This document shows, piece by piece, positions 35,801-47,812 of a stretch of DNA of 64,000 bases. The stretch comes from Apophysomyces variabilis. Lineage: Eukaryota; Mucoromycota; Mucoromycetes; Mucorales; Mucoraceae. Every line of letters begins with the position of its first letter. The stretch's first letter is position 1. The stretch is from positions 480,693 through 544,692 of the forward strand of contig MZZL01000408.1 of the NCBI GenBank assembly GCA_002749535.1. Direction: 5' to 3'. Under the pieces are notes generated by a model. It was not told the origin of the DNA. It saw only the letters and a list, made by a program, of their open reading frames with translations, and made no database searches. A program made the position numbers and the translations under genes.

Positions 35801-38800
35801 TAAGTTCTCCAGGCGCCAGTGAGCCTCCATTAACAGCTGAGCAACCACTCACAGCCTCTCCGATGGTAACCGCTAGCAGGCTGCATATACCAGCATCCCA
35901 GACTCCATCTCCTCTCACGCCAGTTAAACCACAGGCTTATCCTGATACGCTCAATACCAGTCGCATCGGGTATCGGTTTCATCATCCGGGTAATCGTATG
36001 CTAGCATTCAGTCACTTGGGTAATGTTTTCAGCTCTTCCAACGAAAACGAGCGAATACAGCGCACTATAAAGTCTCGACTTCAATTTGCGAAACATGTGT
36101 GTGATGGAGAATTACGCCGGATTATTGATGGATTAAACGAATATGTCGAACATGGTTTACAATATGTAGAAGACATGCATGAGATAATTGAGGAAGGTGC
36201 TGACTCGACTGCGAGTGAAGATGAAAATTATCAAGAAGAAATGATCAGTCATGGGAAGGAAAACGTGCAGTCTCAAAGTGATATCGTGGAGCATGATCTG
36301 CCTAGCTCACACATGCCATCAGTAGCCACGAGTCCTTCAAGATTACGGAGTATAGCCCTGAGCCTTGACGACATTGAAGAACAGGAAGAGAGCCTTATGA
36401 ATTCCGGACACAGCAGTGACGGATCATCCTTAGATGGTGCAGATCAGCGATCGAGGAAATCAGGAAGCGTTCATGAGCCAATACCGACAATAAATGATAC
36501 CCATGACGTGCAAACGCGACTTGCTCTGATCTCTGAGGATTCCTACTTACCTACTCCGTTTATTCTTACATTGCAAGATCTGATTTCGTTAGCTCAAAAT
36601 ATCATGGATACGCCTTTGGATACGATTTTAGATAACCCTGGTGCATGTGGTGACGTTGTGTCAGATATCCAAGCAATCGGCATCCAATGGGATACGCACC
36701 CTGAATGGCCATGCAGAGAATGGTATGTAAGGTTGCTGCTTTGCGTTGCGGCTCTGAATCGGGTTGTGGAATGGTGGGAAGCCGAACGCGGATTTTGGTC
36801 CGCATCATGGACGCCGAGCCGGACTCCTTCTATCTCAGTGAGTGATACAGATGGCGCTGATTTCGATTCTGTAAGTGGTATTTCTGCCGCGGATGGCACT
36901 CAGCGACAGATAAACAATGAACACGATGGGACTATACCAGCTGCGGACAGAACCTATGACAATAATCTTCAATTGCAAGAAGCCGCGGAACGAAGTCAAA
37001 ATAACACAATTATTATGGAACTGAGCTTGGGTACTACGTCTATTCAGTATGTCAGCCCAGTCTGGTCCGATGTAATAGGGTAAGCCATTTTGTTTGTCTG
37101 GTTTCGATAGCTAATATCCGGATGGTAATTGTAGCACGGATCCCTTATCGGTAATAGGATCCAACATATCGTGGCTGCTGTCCAGTGACGATAGAAGTAT
37201 GTTTACCGTAGCAACTGAAGAGCTCCTAGCAGATGATTCCCGTACCGTTGAGGTTCGATTTAACATAGCGCTTGTGGATGGATCGATACTAGAGATGGAG
37301 GGCAAAGGAATGTTGATGTATAATCGCGTGACGGGAGAGCCGAGCCATACAATGTGGGTTATTAAACCTGTTGTTAACAGAAGATGGTCGGTCATTGACG
37401 AACCGGCTACTCCGAAAATGGAATCGATTGACTCGACCAGACAGCAGACAGAAGAAGATGTAGACGTTGACGTGCCGCTCGACGGAGAAAAGCAGTTACT
37501 ACGTCACAGGTCGATGTCAGTTCCTGTCATTGATACACAGCTAGGTCGGCGTTCATGCTCTGCGATCATGGATGGACAGGATCTGTCCGATGATGAAACT
37601 GATGAGAATAATAAGCAATTGAAAGTCTCGGAAATAGCTAGAGTGCGCAAATTTCTTTCCCAGAACGATCTATCTATTGCTGAAAAACGGGCTGATGCTA
37701 CATCGACTCTTATGTCCCTTCCACCAGTTTTATGTCGCGTATGCGAACGTTGGGTCGTGGCAGCTTTCTTCGAACAGCATTCTGAATTGTGTGTTGAAAT
37801 CCATAAAACGGAAATGGACGTGGACATGTGTAATGATAACCTGCGAGAGCTGAAGCATCATGCGTACGAACTTTTGGAGGCAGCAAAGGAACAAATACGT
37901 GCATATGAGCAAGGAGAGGAGATCCCGGTTATAGAACAGCAGAAGCCGGATCGTTCAGATGACGACGAGAGAGATTCTATGTTTGGTGATGATCTACCAA
38001 TTGAGCAAGCCATTCACCCAATTGAAGCCAAGAAGGCAGAAGTTGAAGTATACGAGGATCTTATTCAAATCCTTGACGTGGCGCTAAGTATCTCCACACC
38101 TGGAACAAGCGATGACGAGAATGAGGATGGGTCGAATGGTTCATCTTCTGGGCAGGATAGAAAAGAAGCAGGTTCGCCGCGGTCAATCCAGTCACCACGT
38201 TCAAAAGACAGAATGGTTGAGATTATGTATTGGCGTCCTCCAGCTGTAGACGATTCCGAAATCTCATCTTTTATCATTGATGTGGAGCGGGAGATGAAAG
38301 CGAAGGTAGAGACAGTCAACCGTATGCGAGACCGGCTAGAATATAATGAAAGGGCGCGGGCCGATTTCCAAAGAACTATGCAACAAGATGCCAATTGGAC
38401 AGAGTTCGTTTCTGGTGATAGTGATCAAGCGAGTCATATGAAGGCTCACGTTGAAACGAACGAAGACGATCAAACGCTGAAGCCTAAGTCTGACGGAGGC
38501 GAAAATAAGCTACCCAGAAAAAGTTTTATAGATCGCTTAAAACTGTGGAAAAATAGAGGCAGTTCGACTATGCACAAGCTCTCTAGGTTTAGAAAGCACA
38601 GACTACCTGAACAGGCCGCCATTACCCCTGTTGTTGAGATGGAAACGATTGATACGCCTATGGCCTCACCAGCCTTGAGGCCGAAACCGGTAAATGAATC
38701 TGTATCTGGTTCTGGAAATAGCAGTGTTAGCAGTTCTAAAAACGCGATGGGCAAATCACCGCTTTCCCCGCTTCAGGCGCCCATACCTTCCCGCCCTACA

Positions 38801-41230
38801 CCTCCGAGTATCAAGGATTTCGACATTATTAAACCTATTAGCAAAGGTGCCTTTGGCTCCGTCTTTCTAGCGAAGAAGAGAGCGACAGGCGATTACTATG
38901 CCATCAAGTTTTTGAAAAAATCGGACATGATAGCTAAGAATCAAGTTACAAACGTGAAGGCTGAACGGATGATTCTAATGACGCAGACGGACAGTCCATT
39001 TGTCACCAAACTTTGTTATACCTTCCAATCTAAGGACTATTTGTACCTCGTACTCGAGTATCTCAATGGTGGGGACTGCTCTGCATTGATCAAAGTACTT
39101 GGTAGCCTACCTGAAGATTGGGCTAGGAATTACCTAGCTGAGGTCACTTTGGGTTTGGAATATTTGCAAAGTCGCAATGTTATTCACAGGTATGTATGGT
39201 TTTGCTACCCCTTTGCAGCCCCTTTGACATTGTTATTCAGGGATTTGAAGCCAGACAATCTGTTGATTGATCAGAATGGACACTTGAAGTTGACGGATTT
39301 TGGATTATCGCGCATTGGATTTTTAGATCGGCGAGTTCGTGATGAACTCAGCGCAGATTATAGAAATGGTGGGCGTGTACTACCGACATCGCCTGCTCCG
39401 TCTCGGTCAGGGACTCCACCGCACGGGACAGATAATCCATCTACAACTTCTGATGGCATCTATCGTCATTCTTATTTCAGTTTGTTGTTTGACCAAGCTC
39501 GGCGTGGATCTGGTGCTAGTACACTTGAAGAACCTGCCAATGCAGCAGCTGAGACAAGTATGAACATAACGCCAACTTCGAGCAATAACACACATGGGGC
39601 ACAACGCCGAAGCGGCACTGAGACACCAAATAATATAGAGACGATCTCTGCAACGAACTACTTGCACTCCGAACGGCCGTCAGGAAAGGATTGTGCTGAT
39701 AATCGTAAGCATGCGGTTGGTACCCCAGATTATTTAGCTCCTGAGAGCATCTTGGGTACAGGACAGGATTCCATGTTGGACTGGGTATGTAGATATCCGT
39801 TTAGTTAACACGCAGCATGAACTAATTGGTTTTTTTCCTTTAGTGGGCATTAGGTGTAATCTGCTACGAGTTTTTGTACGGCTGCCCACCGTTCCACGCA
39901 GAGACTCCAGACAAGGTGTTTGAAAATATCTTATCGAGACGCATCGATTGGCATGAAGATGAGATAGAAATATCACCGGAGGCACGCGATTTTATGGAGC
40001 GTTTGATGACGTTGGATCCAAAGAAGCGTCTGGGATACAATGGTGCTGAGGAAGTCAAGAACCATGCCTTCTTTAAAGACATCAACTGGGATACCCTTTT
40101 GACGGAATCACCTGCATTTGTACCTCAACCAACGGGTATGGAAGACACGGATTATTTCGACGCACGTGGTGCAACCATGCTTCAGTCCACAGAAGGCTTG
40201 GAAGAGTCGGAAAAAATGCAGGTTGAACGCGCCAAAGCGATTATTCAAGAGCAGAATCCAGAAAAACTCACTCCAATGTCCGATGAGGCGGGCCAAGTCG
40301 AAGATAAGAATGATTTTGGTACATTCACGTACAAGAACCTGCCAATGCTGGAAAAAGCAAACGAGGATGCGATCCGTAAGATCAGAAACGATAGTATCTC
40401 CGTCTCGGGTAGCGAGATATGCTCGGAACCAGGATCTAGTAAACTGCTGCATCGATCGTTACCAGCCATACCGCGCAAACAGCGAAACTTCATTCTGGGA
40501 GATCTGACACCTTCAAGTCGCGAAACACATTCCGTATCAGGAGTCTTCCCGAGCCCTTCGTCGTCTACTTCGTCCAAGACGTTAGCATCTGCGTCGCGTC
40601 GTTCCATGGAACCCCATCCACTTAGCTCATCTGAAAGCACACGACTGACTCGTTCACGTTCAGCCTCATCTCCTGGAGATCGAGCGCAGGCTTTGGCGAC
40701 CCTGTCTAGTAAATGTGCGACCAAGCAAAACGAAAATAGTAGATCGGATACAAAGTCAAAGCCGTTGGATTGCTTGGTGGCGGACGATAATCCGATCAGT
40801 TGCAAAATACTGGAAACGATCTTACAAAGGCTTCAATGTCGGTGTGTGATAGTACGTAACGGTGCACAGGCGATTCGGAGTGCCATGAGTGACGTCCAGT
40901 TTGACATGATCTTTATGGACATTCGGATGCCGATAAGTAAGTTTAAAGATATTGTGTTTAGCAACGATGTATTCAATGTGCACGTTAACAGTTGACGGTG
41001 AGACGGCAGCACGAATGATCAAGTCCACGAATAACGTGAATCGCGACACACCCATCATTGCAGTGACAGCATATGAGCGCACAGTTCAACTGGCAGGGGC
41101 ATTCGATGACATTTTGAGTAAGCCTGTGACCAAGGATACTATTCTTCAACGTATACGTCAGTTTTGCCAGGCTGGCGTAGATGTCCATCATCATCATTCG
41201 GCACCAATACCACAAAGCATTACTTCATAA
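32815..41230 (+). CDS. RIM15: Rim15-like PAS / zinc-finger / AGC kinase / receiver protein
   Basis: Eight exons (32815-34099, 34145-34882, 34941-35566, 35620-37079, 37135-39189, 39241-39784, 39844-40936, 40992-41230) give 2,679 residues. The first 1,340 residues are mostly Ser/Thr/Pro-rich. A PAS domain spans about 1349-1452. A zinc-finger-like CRVCERW...EQHSELC is near 1569. The kinase domain (about 1931-2312) has GAFGSVFLAKK, AIKFLKK, VIHRDLKPDNLL, LTDFGLSR, then a roughly 150-residue insert before VGTPDYLAPES. That split activation segment marks the Rim15/Greatwall group. The C-terminal receiver domain has VADDN, the phospho-acceptor in FMDIRMP (about Asp2594), AVTAY and LSKPV, so it looks functional. 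In yeast, Rim15 integrates TORC1, PKA and Pho85 signals and drives quiescence through endosulfines. Nothing is truncated. Confidence 0.93.
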
Positions 41231-41452
41231 TCTATTTTGTAACATCAGGAAAGAAAAAACATAAAAAACGATGTACTTATAGACAAATTGTCTATCCTTT
41301 GTAACATCATTTTACAGCAAATATCAGAGAGAGCCAAAGGCTCGGTAATTTATTAAACACAAGGAAAAAGTGCTATACAAGAAATACATTAATTAATTAT
41401 AAACTAGTAAAACAGAAAAGAAAAGAAAAGGAAGGGAGTTGGAAGGATAATA

Positions 41453-42969
41453 TTAAGGTGAGTTTCTTCTTTCGGGTGATTGCCAAAGCCAATCCTTGTT
41501 ACGCGCGCCTTGGACCCGTGCTGAAGATGGTACGGGTTGAGGTGGGTGGTAAGCAGATGTGTTATTTTCCCACGACATTTGATGTCCAGCCGTACCATCG
41601 TAATAGCGGTCAGTGTCGTACGAATATAAGCTACCATTGTCGTGTATGGGGTGATGAAGTGTCTCCATTTGGATATCGGTGCTTTCTGCCCGTTGCGGGC
41701 TAACCATGGAAAATGTGACGGATTGGTTAGTGTAGGGATCCTGGATAGCCAGATTCCGTTGGGTTTGTTGTGGGTTGGGCGGGGACAAGGGTCGTGTAAG
41801 TGGTATCGTATCTGTTGAGTTGGGATAGGGAGAACCCACAGGCACGGGGGACATGGGACGAAGAAAGCCGCCTGTGGCTGTGGCGTGAGAGACTGGAGAC
41901 TCCATTGGCTTGCGGTCTGTGCTCGTTATGAAATTGGTGACACGGCAACTCATTCGTCTCTTTTCCGTACCTTGCTCGAATTTCTGTTTGCTGGTTTCTC
42001 TAGCTTCGGAATCCTGACCAACTCTCGAAGAAGAAAGACTTGCGAAATGACGACGAGGATGAAAGATAGATATCTGTTTGAAGCATCCGATCGGTTGAGA
42101 AATCCTATTACTTTTTTGGCATATAATGCAACTTACGAATAAAAGCCAAATGAACACAATGCAGATGTTCGCATTGGCAATCAAAGTATCTGTAGCGAAT
42201 TTGTTGCGATTGATGATCATATTGGTTGTTAGACCGTCGACGCTTAAGATGACAAAGGTTGATCCATAGCTGAGGAGTGTAATAACCAGCAGGATATTCA
42301 TGTCTCTAAAGTAGGCCAATTTGGAGATAATAGCCGCTTGGTTATTATTCCGAAGGCTAAGGCCAATGATTCTTTGGAAACGGAAATGGGACCGTACACC
42401 GAGTAGCGCAGTAATGAGGACTTTGGAAAAAGAAAAAAAAGGTGAACCAACCACGGCAACAGGGCATGTGAAATTCCCTTACCTTCGATGCCATAAGCCA
42501 ACTGAGGTACAACTTCGCTATAAAACTCATCATTACGATACACCCATTGCAAGATAGGGAAGAGAGCCATACTACAAAGTGCCCTGGATAAAACATGTAA
42601 AAAAAAAAGAGTTAGGAATTGATAACCTGGAATGTGAGACACACTGATGGTTACCAAAAGATATAGAATTTAAACTCAAATGAACCCATGAAGCTTTTCT
42701 TAGCCACTGTGTTCGAGAGATAGTTCCAAAAACATTGCAAGAGGAAAAAGACGCCCGTATGAAATGAAAACGTAACACATTCAACATAGTCCATTGCCTT
42801 TGAACAAAACAGGTGTACCGTTAGTAAAATCAAGAAATCCAGCCAGGAAAATACCAGGTACCTGAACGGGATCACGATGCTCAGGCGACCAATACTGGTA
42901 TGGCTTGCTAATAATCTTTCCGTTTGGTAGTTGCATATAGCCTTCACTATATTTAATCCAAGTTGACAT
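41453..42969 (-). CDS. Multi-pass membrane protein with long cytosolic tail, unrecognised
   Basis: Five exons (42862-42969, 42655-42797, 42483-42583, 42137-42420, 41453-42073) give 418 residues. The first intron contains a textbook ACTAAC branch site. The last intron (42074-42136, 63 nt) has no stop and is a multiple of three, so retention would add 21 residues. About five or six hydrophobic segments occur between residues 35 and 210 (for example TGVFFLLQCFW, ALCSMALFPILQW, NILLVITLLSYG, NANICIVFIWLLF). A roughly 200-residue Ser/Pro/Gln-rich tail follows. Topology resembles a small receptor or sensor, but I recognise no family. It is divergent from the GPI-protein gene at 43665 and convergent with RIM15. 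Confidence 0.7.
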
Positions 42970-43664
42970 GATATCTATTTTCTTTCATGGTTAGACTAAA
43001 CGCGTTGTCCGAATTACTATTTTTTTTCTCGTTTTACCCCACACTGTCTGGGTTGTCATCATGAAAAAGAAAAGCACGGTGATGATACTCTTTAGCTCCC
43101 CAGCAAGAATTTTGGATAGTCTTAAACATTGAAATCGATCCGTTGCCCATATGTTGTATATAAGGTATGCAGTGATATAAACACTGATAGTGCATCGTTC
43201 TAATAGAGATAATAGAAAGTGAGCAAAGGCTCACGTGTGGGTTCTTTTATTTTTCTTACCCAGATAGGAAAAATCACTATGGAGACAAGGAATGGGAAGG
43301 GTTAGATCATAGCAACGAAGGCGCGTTTCGAGGTTTACCTTAGATGTGTCATCAGACGATAGTAAGGACAAAAGAGGTAAGAGAGAGAAAGAGAGAAAGA
43401 GTGGGAAAATGATGTGGGGTGGTTAAAATATAAGATTTGCAAAAAGGTCGAACAAAGATCTATAGTATTGGAAGTATTGGACCTCAGTCAGATCCGCCCA
43501 TTGGAACTAACCAAAGGTTTTGTTATTATGAAAAAGGGCACACGAGCACAAGGTCCCGATTTGTCGTTCGGGGCTTGAATCATCCAGATTTCTTGTTATT
43601 TTTGAGGCAGCAGCTCTCTTTCTCTTTCATCTCTTTTCTTCCTTTCACTCTATTTTTTTTCTAT
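42970..43664. promoter_or_regulatory. Divergent promoter region, GA-rich tract
   Basis: A 695-bp region shared by two divergent genes. It includes a purine tract at 43378-43403 (GAGAGAGAAAGAGAGAAAG) and a C/T-rich leader at 43613-43660 just before ATG 43665. No coding content supported. Confidence 0.4.
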
Positions 43665-44231
43665 ATGAAACTTGATCTCATTACATTCTTTTCGTTGGCC
43701 TTGTTGACCATCAGCGTCTCTGCCGACTCACAACTAGTCAAACGCGCCGATAAGTTGCCTTACGACTCGTTGACAACTACGACCTGTAAAGTACCTGAAG
43801 TTTGTTCCAACATCCAAGCACCATACAACTGTCGCTGCAACAATGTTTGGACCATGTGTATCAACAATGAGAAACGTTTCTGCTGGGGATCTCAAACACT
43901 GACAAAGACTGTCCAGCCTCCACAAGAATGTAATGGGCAATACTCTGGCACGCCTACCTGTCTCTCGGATGGCACCCAGGTGCTTTGCGTTACTCAGAAT
44001 AACCAGTACTGTTACGGAAAGTATCAACAGGGTGGCAGCTTTGCTATCGAACCTATCCCAACCCAATCTACTCCTTCGACCACACCTGCAACCACCGGAA
44101 ACTCGCCTACCAGCAATCCATCTTCTACAAATGCTTCAGGCACACCAACACCAACATCAGCAGCCTTCACAGAACAACCCCAGTGGTCTCTGCTTTTGGC
44201 GTTATTATTTATCGCTGTGCAGTCACTTTAA
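43665..44231 (+). CDS. Secreted cysteine-rich, probable GPI-anchored cell-wall protein
   Basis: One exon, 188 residues from ATG 43665. An in-frame extension upstream to 43437 crosses the promoter and hides the signal peptide, so this start is preferred. Residues 1-20 form a signal peptide (LDLITFFSLALLTISVSA), followed by a KR dibasic site that could be Kex2-processed. The core (about 40-130) has roughly ten cysteines (CKVPEVCSN, NCRCNNVWTMC, RFCWGS, QECNG, TCLSD, VLCVTQNNQYCYG). A Ser/Thr/Pro-rich stretch and a hydrophobic end (WSLLLALLFIAVQSL) follow, a typical GPI-attachment pattern. I do not recognise the cysteine pattern. Confidence 0.75.
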   Translation: MKLDLITFFSLALLTISVSADSQLVKRADKLPYDSLTTTTCKVPEVCSNIQAPYNCRCNNVWTMCINNEKRFCWGSQTLTKTVQPPQECNGQYSGTPTCLSDGTQVLCVTQNNQYCYGKYQQGGSFAIEPIPTQSTPSTTPATTGNSPTSNPSSTNASGTPTPTSAAFTEQPQWSLLLALLFIAVQSL

Positions 44232-45930
44232 ATGGTTGACAACTCCTCACGTCGCCCCCCTTTTTTTCCTCTTTCTCTCTCTCCTCTACTCCCTTTTTCA
44301 TTTCTATCTTCTCTCAAACACACTCTTAGCACTTTTTTCTTTTCTCTCTAGAAGAACTTTATTTCTCCCTTTAGTACAAAAAAAGAAAACGCGGAGGCCG
44401 GAGAGAGTCGAGGCTCATTAAAAGAAAAATGTATGATGATCGATTGATACATTACTGTTTATTTGACGAATTAGAGACAAAATTCCGTGTGTGACTTTGG
44501 AAAGGTTGATCCAACCAATAAACGATAGGAGCATCGGCACGGCAACTATTTTAGTTTGTCCATTATTTGTGTAACAGATACAAATGACTCAGATTTCGTG
44601 TATTTGCTTCGAGAACTCATTCATTCATGCCAAGTGGGGTATGGATGCATTCCTCTAAGTAAAAATAAAAAAAGGACTACTATATAAGATGGCTTGAGGA
44701 TATCAAGATCAAGGTAATGCAATAAGCAAGGGAGTCGAAGGATTGCACCCTTCATCATTATAAAAATAGCTTTTTCAGGAATTTATACCGTGTTCCTATT
44801 TATTGAAGTCTAGAAATCCTTTTGCAGAAGAAGAGACACAAACATAGCACAGAAATTTTGCTTCAATAAGCTATGAGGGAAACTCAGCAAGGTTTCCTGA
44901 AACTAAAAATTGCCAACCGTCAAGGCCAAAAGTCCACTAACGTTGAAGTAACACAGATACTCGCTCTCAAATCTCTAAGATCATAGCATGAATGTATGTA
45001 CACTGACGCACCTCATTAATCTAGCGCATCAAAAAATAGCTATCAGCTCAGATCTCTCCATAGTCCTTATTATCTCTTCCCGACGGGCAATGTCGGACAG
45101 TAATATACATATCATATATATATATCTACCTTTTCTCCTTATGGTTACTCTACGATCGCGGTCAGTAGGTAATACGGAAAGTTTCCTATTTTCAGATCGT
45201 ATTTCTTTTTCTACATACCATCGTCCATTGTCTGGGGTCTTTGCTGGGTTTATTATTCATGGACAGCGAAATTCTTTTATTCTTTCCGCAGAATATCAGG
45301 TTTCCCATCTTTCTTTTCTTTATCACCATGTCACCTTTGTTCTGAAACATGCACATACACTAGTCCATCTGAATTGTCGATGGTTATAACAGTGAGAAAC
45401 GGGCACTTCAACACTCGGAATGTAATTTTTTTTTCATGTCTAATAGCAAAATCATCATTGGAGGCTAAATTCTCATGTAATTTGTAAAATAACGGAATTG
45501 TATGGCTGGCTTGTTTACGTAGATTCAATTATCAATTCACTGAGATCCAAAACAAGTACTTCCATTCATCATGATAAGTTCTAAGAGAGTGATTATTAAA
45601 ATAGAAACAGTTAGTTATACAGATAGTGAAGAATGTCATGAAACACAGATTCCCAAATCTAAGCTTCCGTACAGTGTGCTGAATGTGTAACGCAAATCTC
45701 TAGCAATACTTAAACTGGCTTATATCGCAAGTGCTACAAAGCGCCATAATGAGGCCACGCACCGTGGACACAAAAAAAGCTCAGACGAAACGAACAGTAT
45801 GTCAGAGATCCGCACGGTAACTGCTGCCCTGAAATAACCAACTTAATGGATAGGAAGTTAACAATGGTCTAAATTGTATAGGGCCATAATAAGACTTGAG
45901 GCTCTGCAGGGTAAATAAGCAGTAAGAGCG
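44232..45930. other. Intergenic, no gene seen
   Basis: About 1.7 kb between 3' ends. T/C-rich 3'-UTR-like sequence to about 44400, then AT-rich DNA. A 133-residue frame at 44988-45389 has no motif and is probably chance. Confidence 0.45.
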
Positions 45931-46800
45931 TCAAAACTTCGGACCTACTTGTCTTAACTGAGACAAGGCATAGACGGTGTCATGCAGCTGACTGCCATGT
46001 TTTCTCCAGCAACTATCGGGCATAGGCAATCGACTCAGTAAAGCAGAAAAGGTTTGTGCTGTTCGATCCAATGACAACACCGTGTTCACGCCTTCTCCGA
46101 CACTTTCCAAACCGATTGTAAACAATTGTACCTTCTGCTTTTTTTTTGCCATCATCTCTTTTACCCTTGAGCCCGTAAGGGATTTTTTTCCTAGCATTTA
46201 CATGTTACCGGATTGATCTGGCCCCGCAGGCGTCTTTATATTTTTGCGCTCATATGGACCACTAAAATCAACATTAATATTGTTCATTGAAATATGATGT
46301 TGTTGGTCCAAGTTCAGGGCCAAAATCTCTGTCGATTCCACTGCTGAAGACGACCAAGAATTTTTGCAAGCTTTGTGCCAATATCGCTTTATCTGCGTTG
46401 TAATCATGGACTTCGCAAAAAACACATGTCTCGGTATAAACAGCTGGAAAATGACAAGTGATAAAGCAGTCTGAAGTCGTTCAAAATGAGCAGCAAGCAT
46501 AAACAAGTCGAAAGTGTGGTTGGATGCGATGCACGTACAGGACTTGGTGCTTTTCCAGAAGCATGTAATATCGATTAAAGCCCCCAGTCGGGAATCCAGC
46601 AGGGAATCCAGCAGTTTTACTAAGTCATAGTCCAATCCTTCAAATTCTTCAAACTTGAAATTCTGTATTGCATTGTAAGACGAGCTGCTAAGAGCGCGTT
46701 GAAGAGGCAAGTGATCTTCACTATTGCTGTCGCAAGTTGTTGTGTGTTTCCGCTGCAAATTGCTCTTGGAAAAGTGACAGACAAGGCATGAGCTCGACAT
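45931..46800 (-). CDS. Unrecognised protein; frame interrupted by TAA or a 36-nt intron
   Basis: The frame opens at ATG 46800 and runs 200 codons to TAA 46200-46198. It then reopens at the very next codon in the same frame and runs to 45931. A GT-AG intron at 46166-46201 (36 nt, with a CTTAC branch-like site) removes the stop and keeps the frame, giving 277 residues. Without splicing, the stop splits the gene. The protein has an N-terminal cysteine pair (CLVC), a Leu/Asp-rich helix (LDYDLVKLLDSLLDSRL), a central hydrophobic segment, GPYERKNIKTPAGPDQSG, a Lys-rich KKKQKVQ and a C-terminal part with LDRTAQTFSALLSRLP. No family recognised. Both halves look like real protein. Confidence 0.5.
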
Positions 46801-47812
46801 CGGAACGGAGCAGACAAAAGCGTTGGTAGGTTGGACAGCAGTTCACGTCATACGGAAGTCGAGTACAAATAATTTGAAGATTCAGAAAACAAAAGAAAAG
46901 GGTCGTTCAGATAACAATGCCTAAAGGGGCTTGTGCCGCCAACCAAAAAGTGTCCAGTAAATGTCCTTCTCAGATTGCTCGTCCCACGTTTACAGGCCTA
47001 TTAGAGCCTTCATCTTGAGTTTTATCGAACAAGAAAATCAGAATCTTCATGAATTGGTGCCGAAGGTAGCAAAACCCAGGCTCGCCTATGCTTCCTCTTG
47101 CTTACGCTAGTAGATATGCGAAAATCTCATCGTTTAGAGCTAACTATGTTCTTATTGCATTGCATAGATCCCTTGAAAGCTTTCTAGCTGGTTGATTATT
47201 TCAAGAAAACTTAGCAAATCTCTCATGTCTTCGAATTATCCGATAAAGTTATCACACATCAACAATTGTTATACTTTATCTTGTTGCATCCTTTCACACT
47301 CTGTGATATGTCCTTACTGTCTAATGCAAAATGTGAGTTTCCTAAATACCATGTCGAAAAGCAAAGTTTGCTATGGTCCAAGCTATATGACCGACGTGAT
47401 ATTTCGGTTCCAAGCTTCTGCGCGTCTCGAATCTCTAACAGAGTGTCTAGGTAGTTAAGATCTTTGTTTTGCAGCATGGAAATTAGCAGCTGGTAATATC
47501 TGCTTATTGCTCAACTTGATTGATCCAATGCCTTCATAAGTATTATAACATGAGGAACCTATATCAAGGGTGATCACTTCTTCGGGATGAGTTCCGATTA
47601 TCATGTATTCTTTTTCTTATGTACAAAGGGGCCGGGACGAGAGTCTTATCGTGAGTGGGTTCACAGATTATGAATGATTAATTTGTGTCAGCATACAGTC
47701 TTGGACTGTTTTCCTTTCGATAGATATCCATAAGTCTTATATCAGTATCCTTATCCTTTGATTTAGTTGGAGCTGGGGAATGAACGAGTAAAATACACTT
47801 ATTTTTGTAAAT
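46801..47812. other. Intergenic, no gene seen
   Basis: About 1 kb between two minus-strand genes. Open frames near 47190-47480 overlap on both strands and lack motifs. Confidence 0.4.

Noticed and set aside
40245..40805. Minus-strand 186-residue frame inside RIM15
   Set aside because: Antisense of a Ser-rich coding stretch with no domain.
44988..45389. 133-residue plus-strand frame
   Set aside because: Composition is Ile/Leu/Ser-rich as expected from AT-rich DNA; no motif or promoter features.
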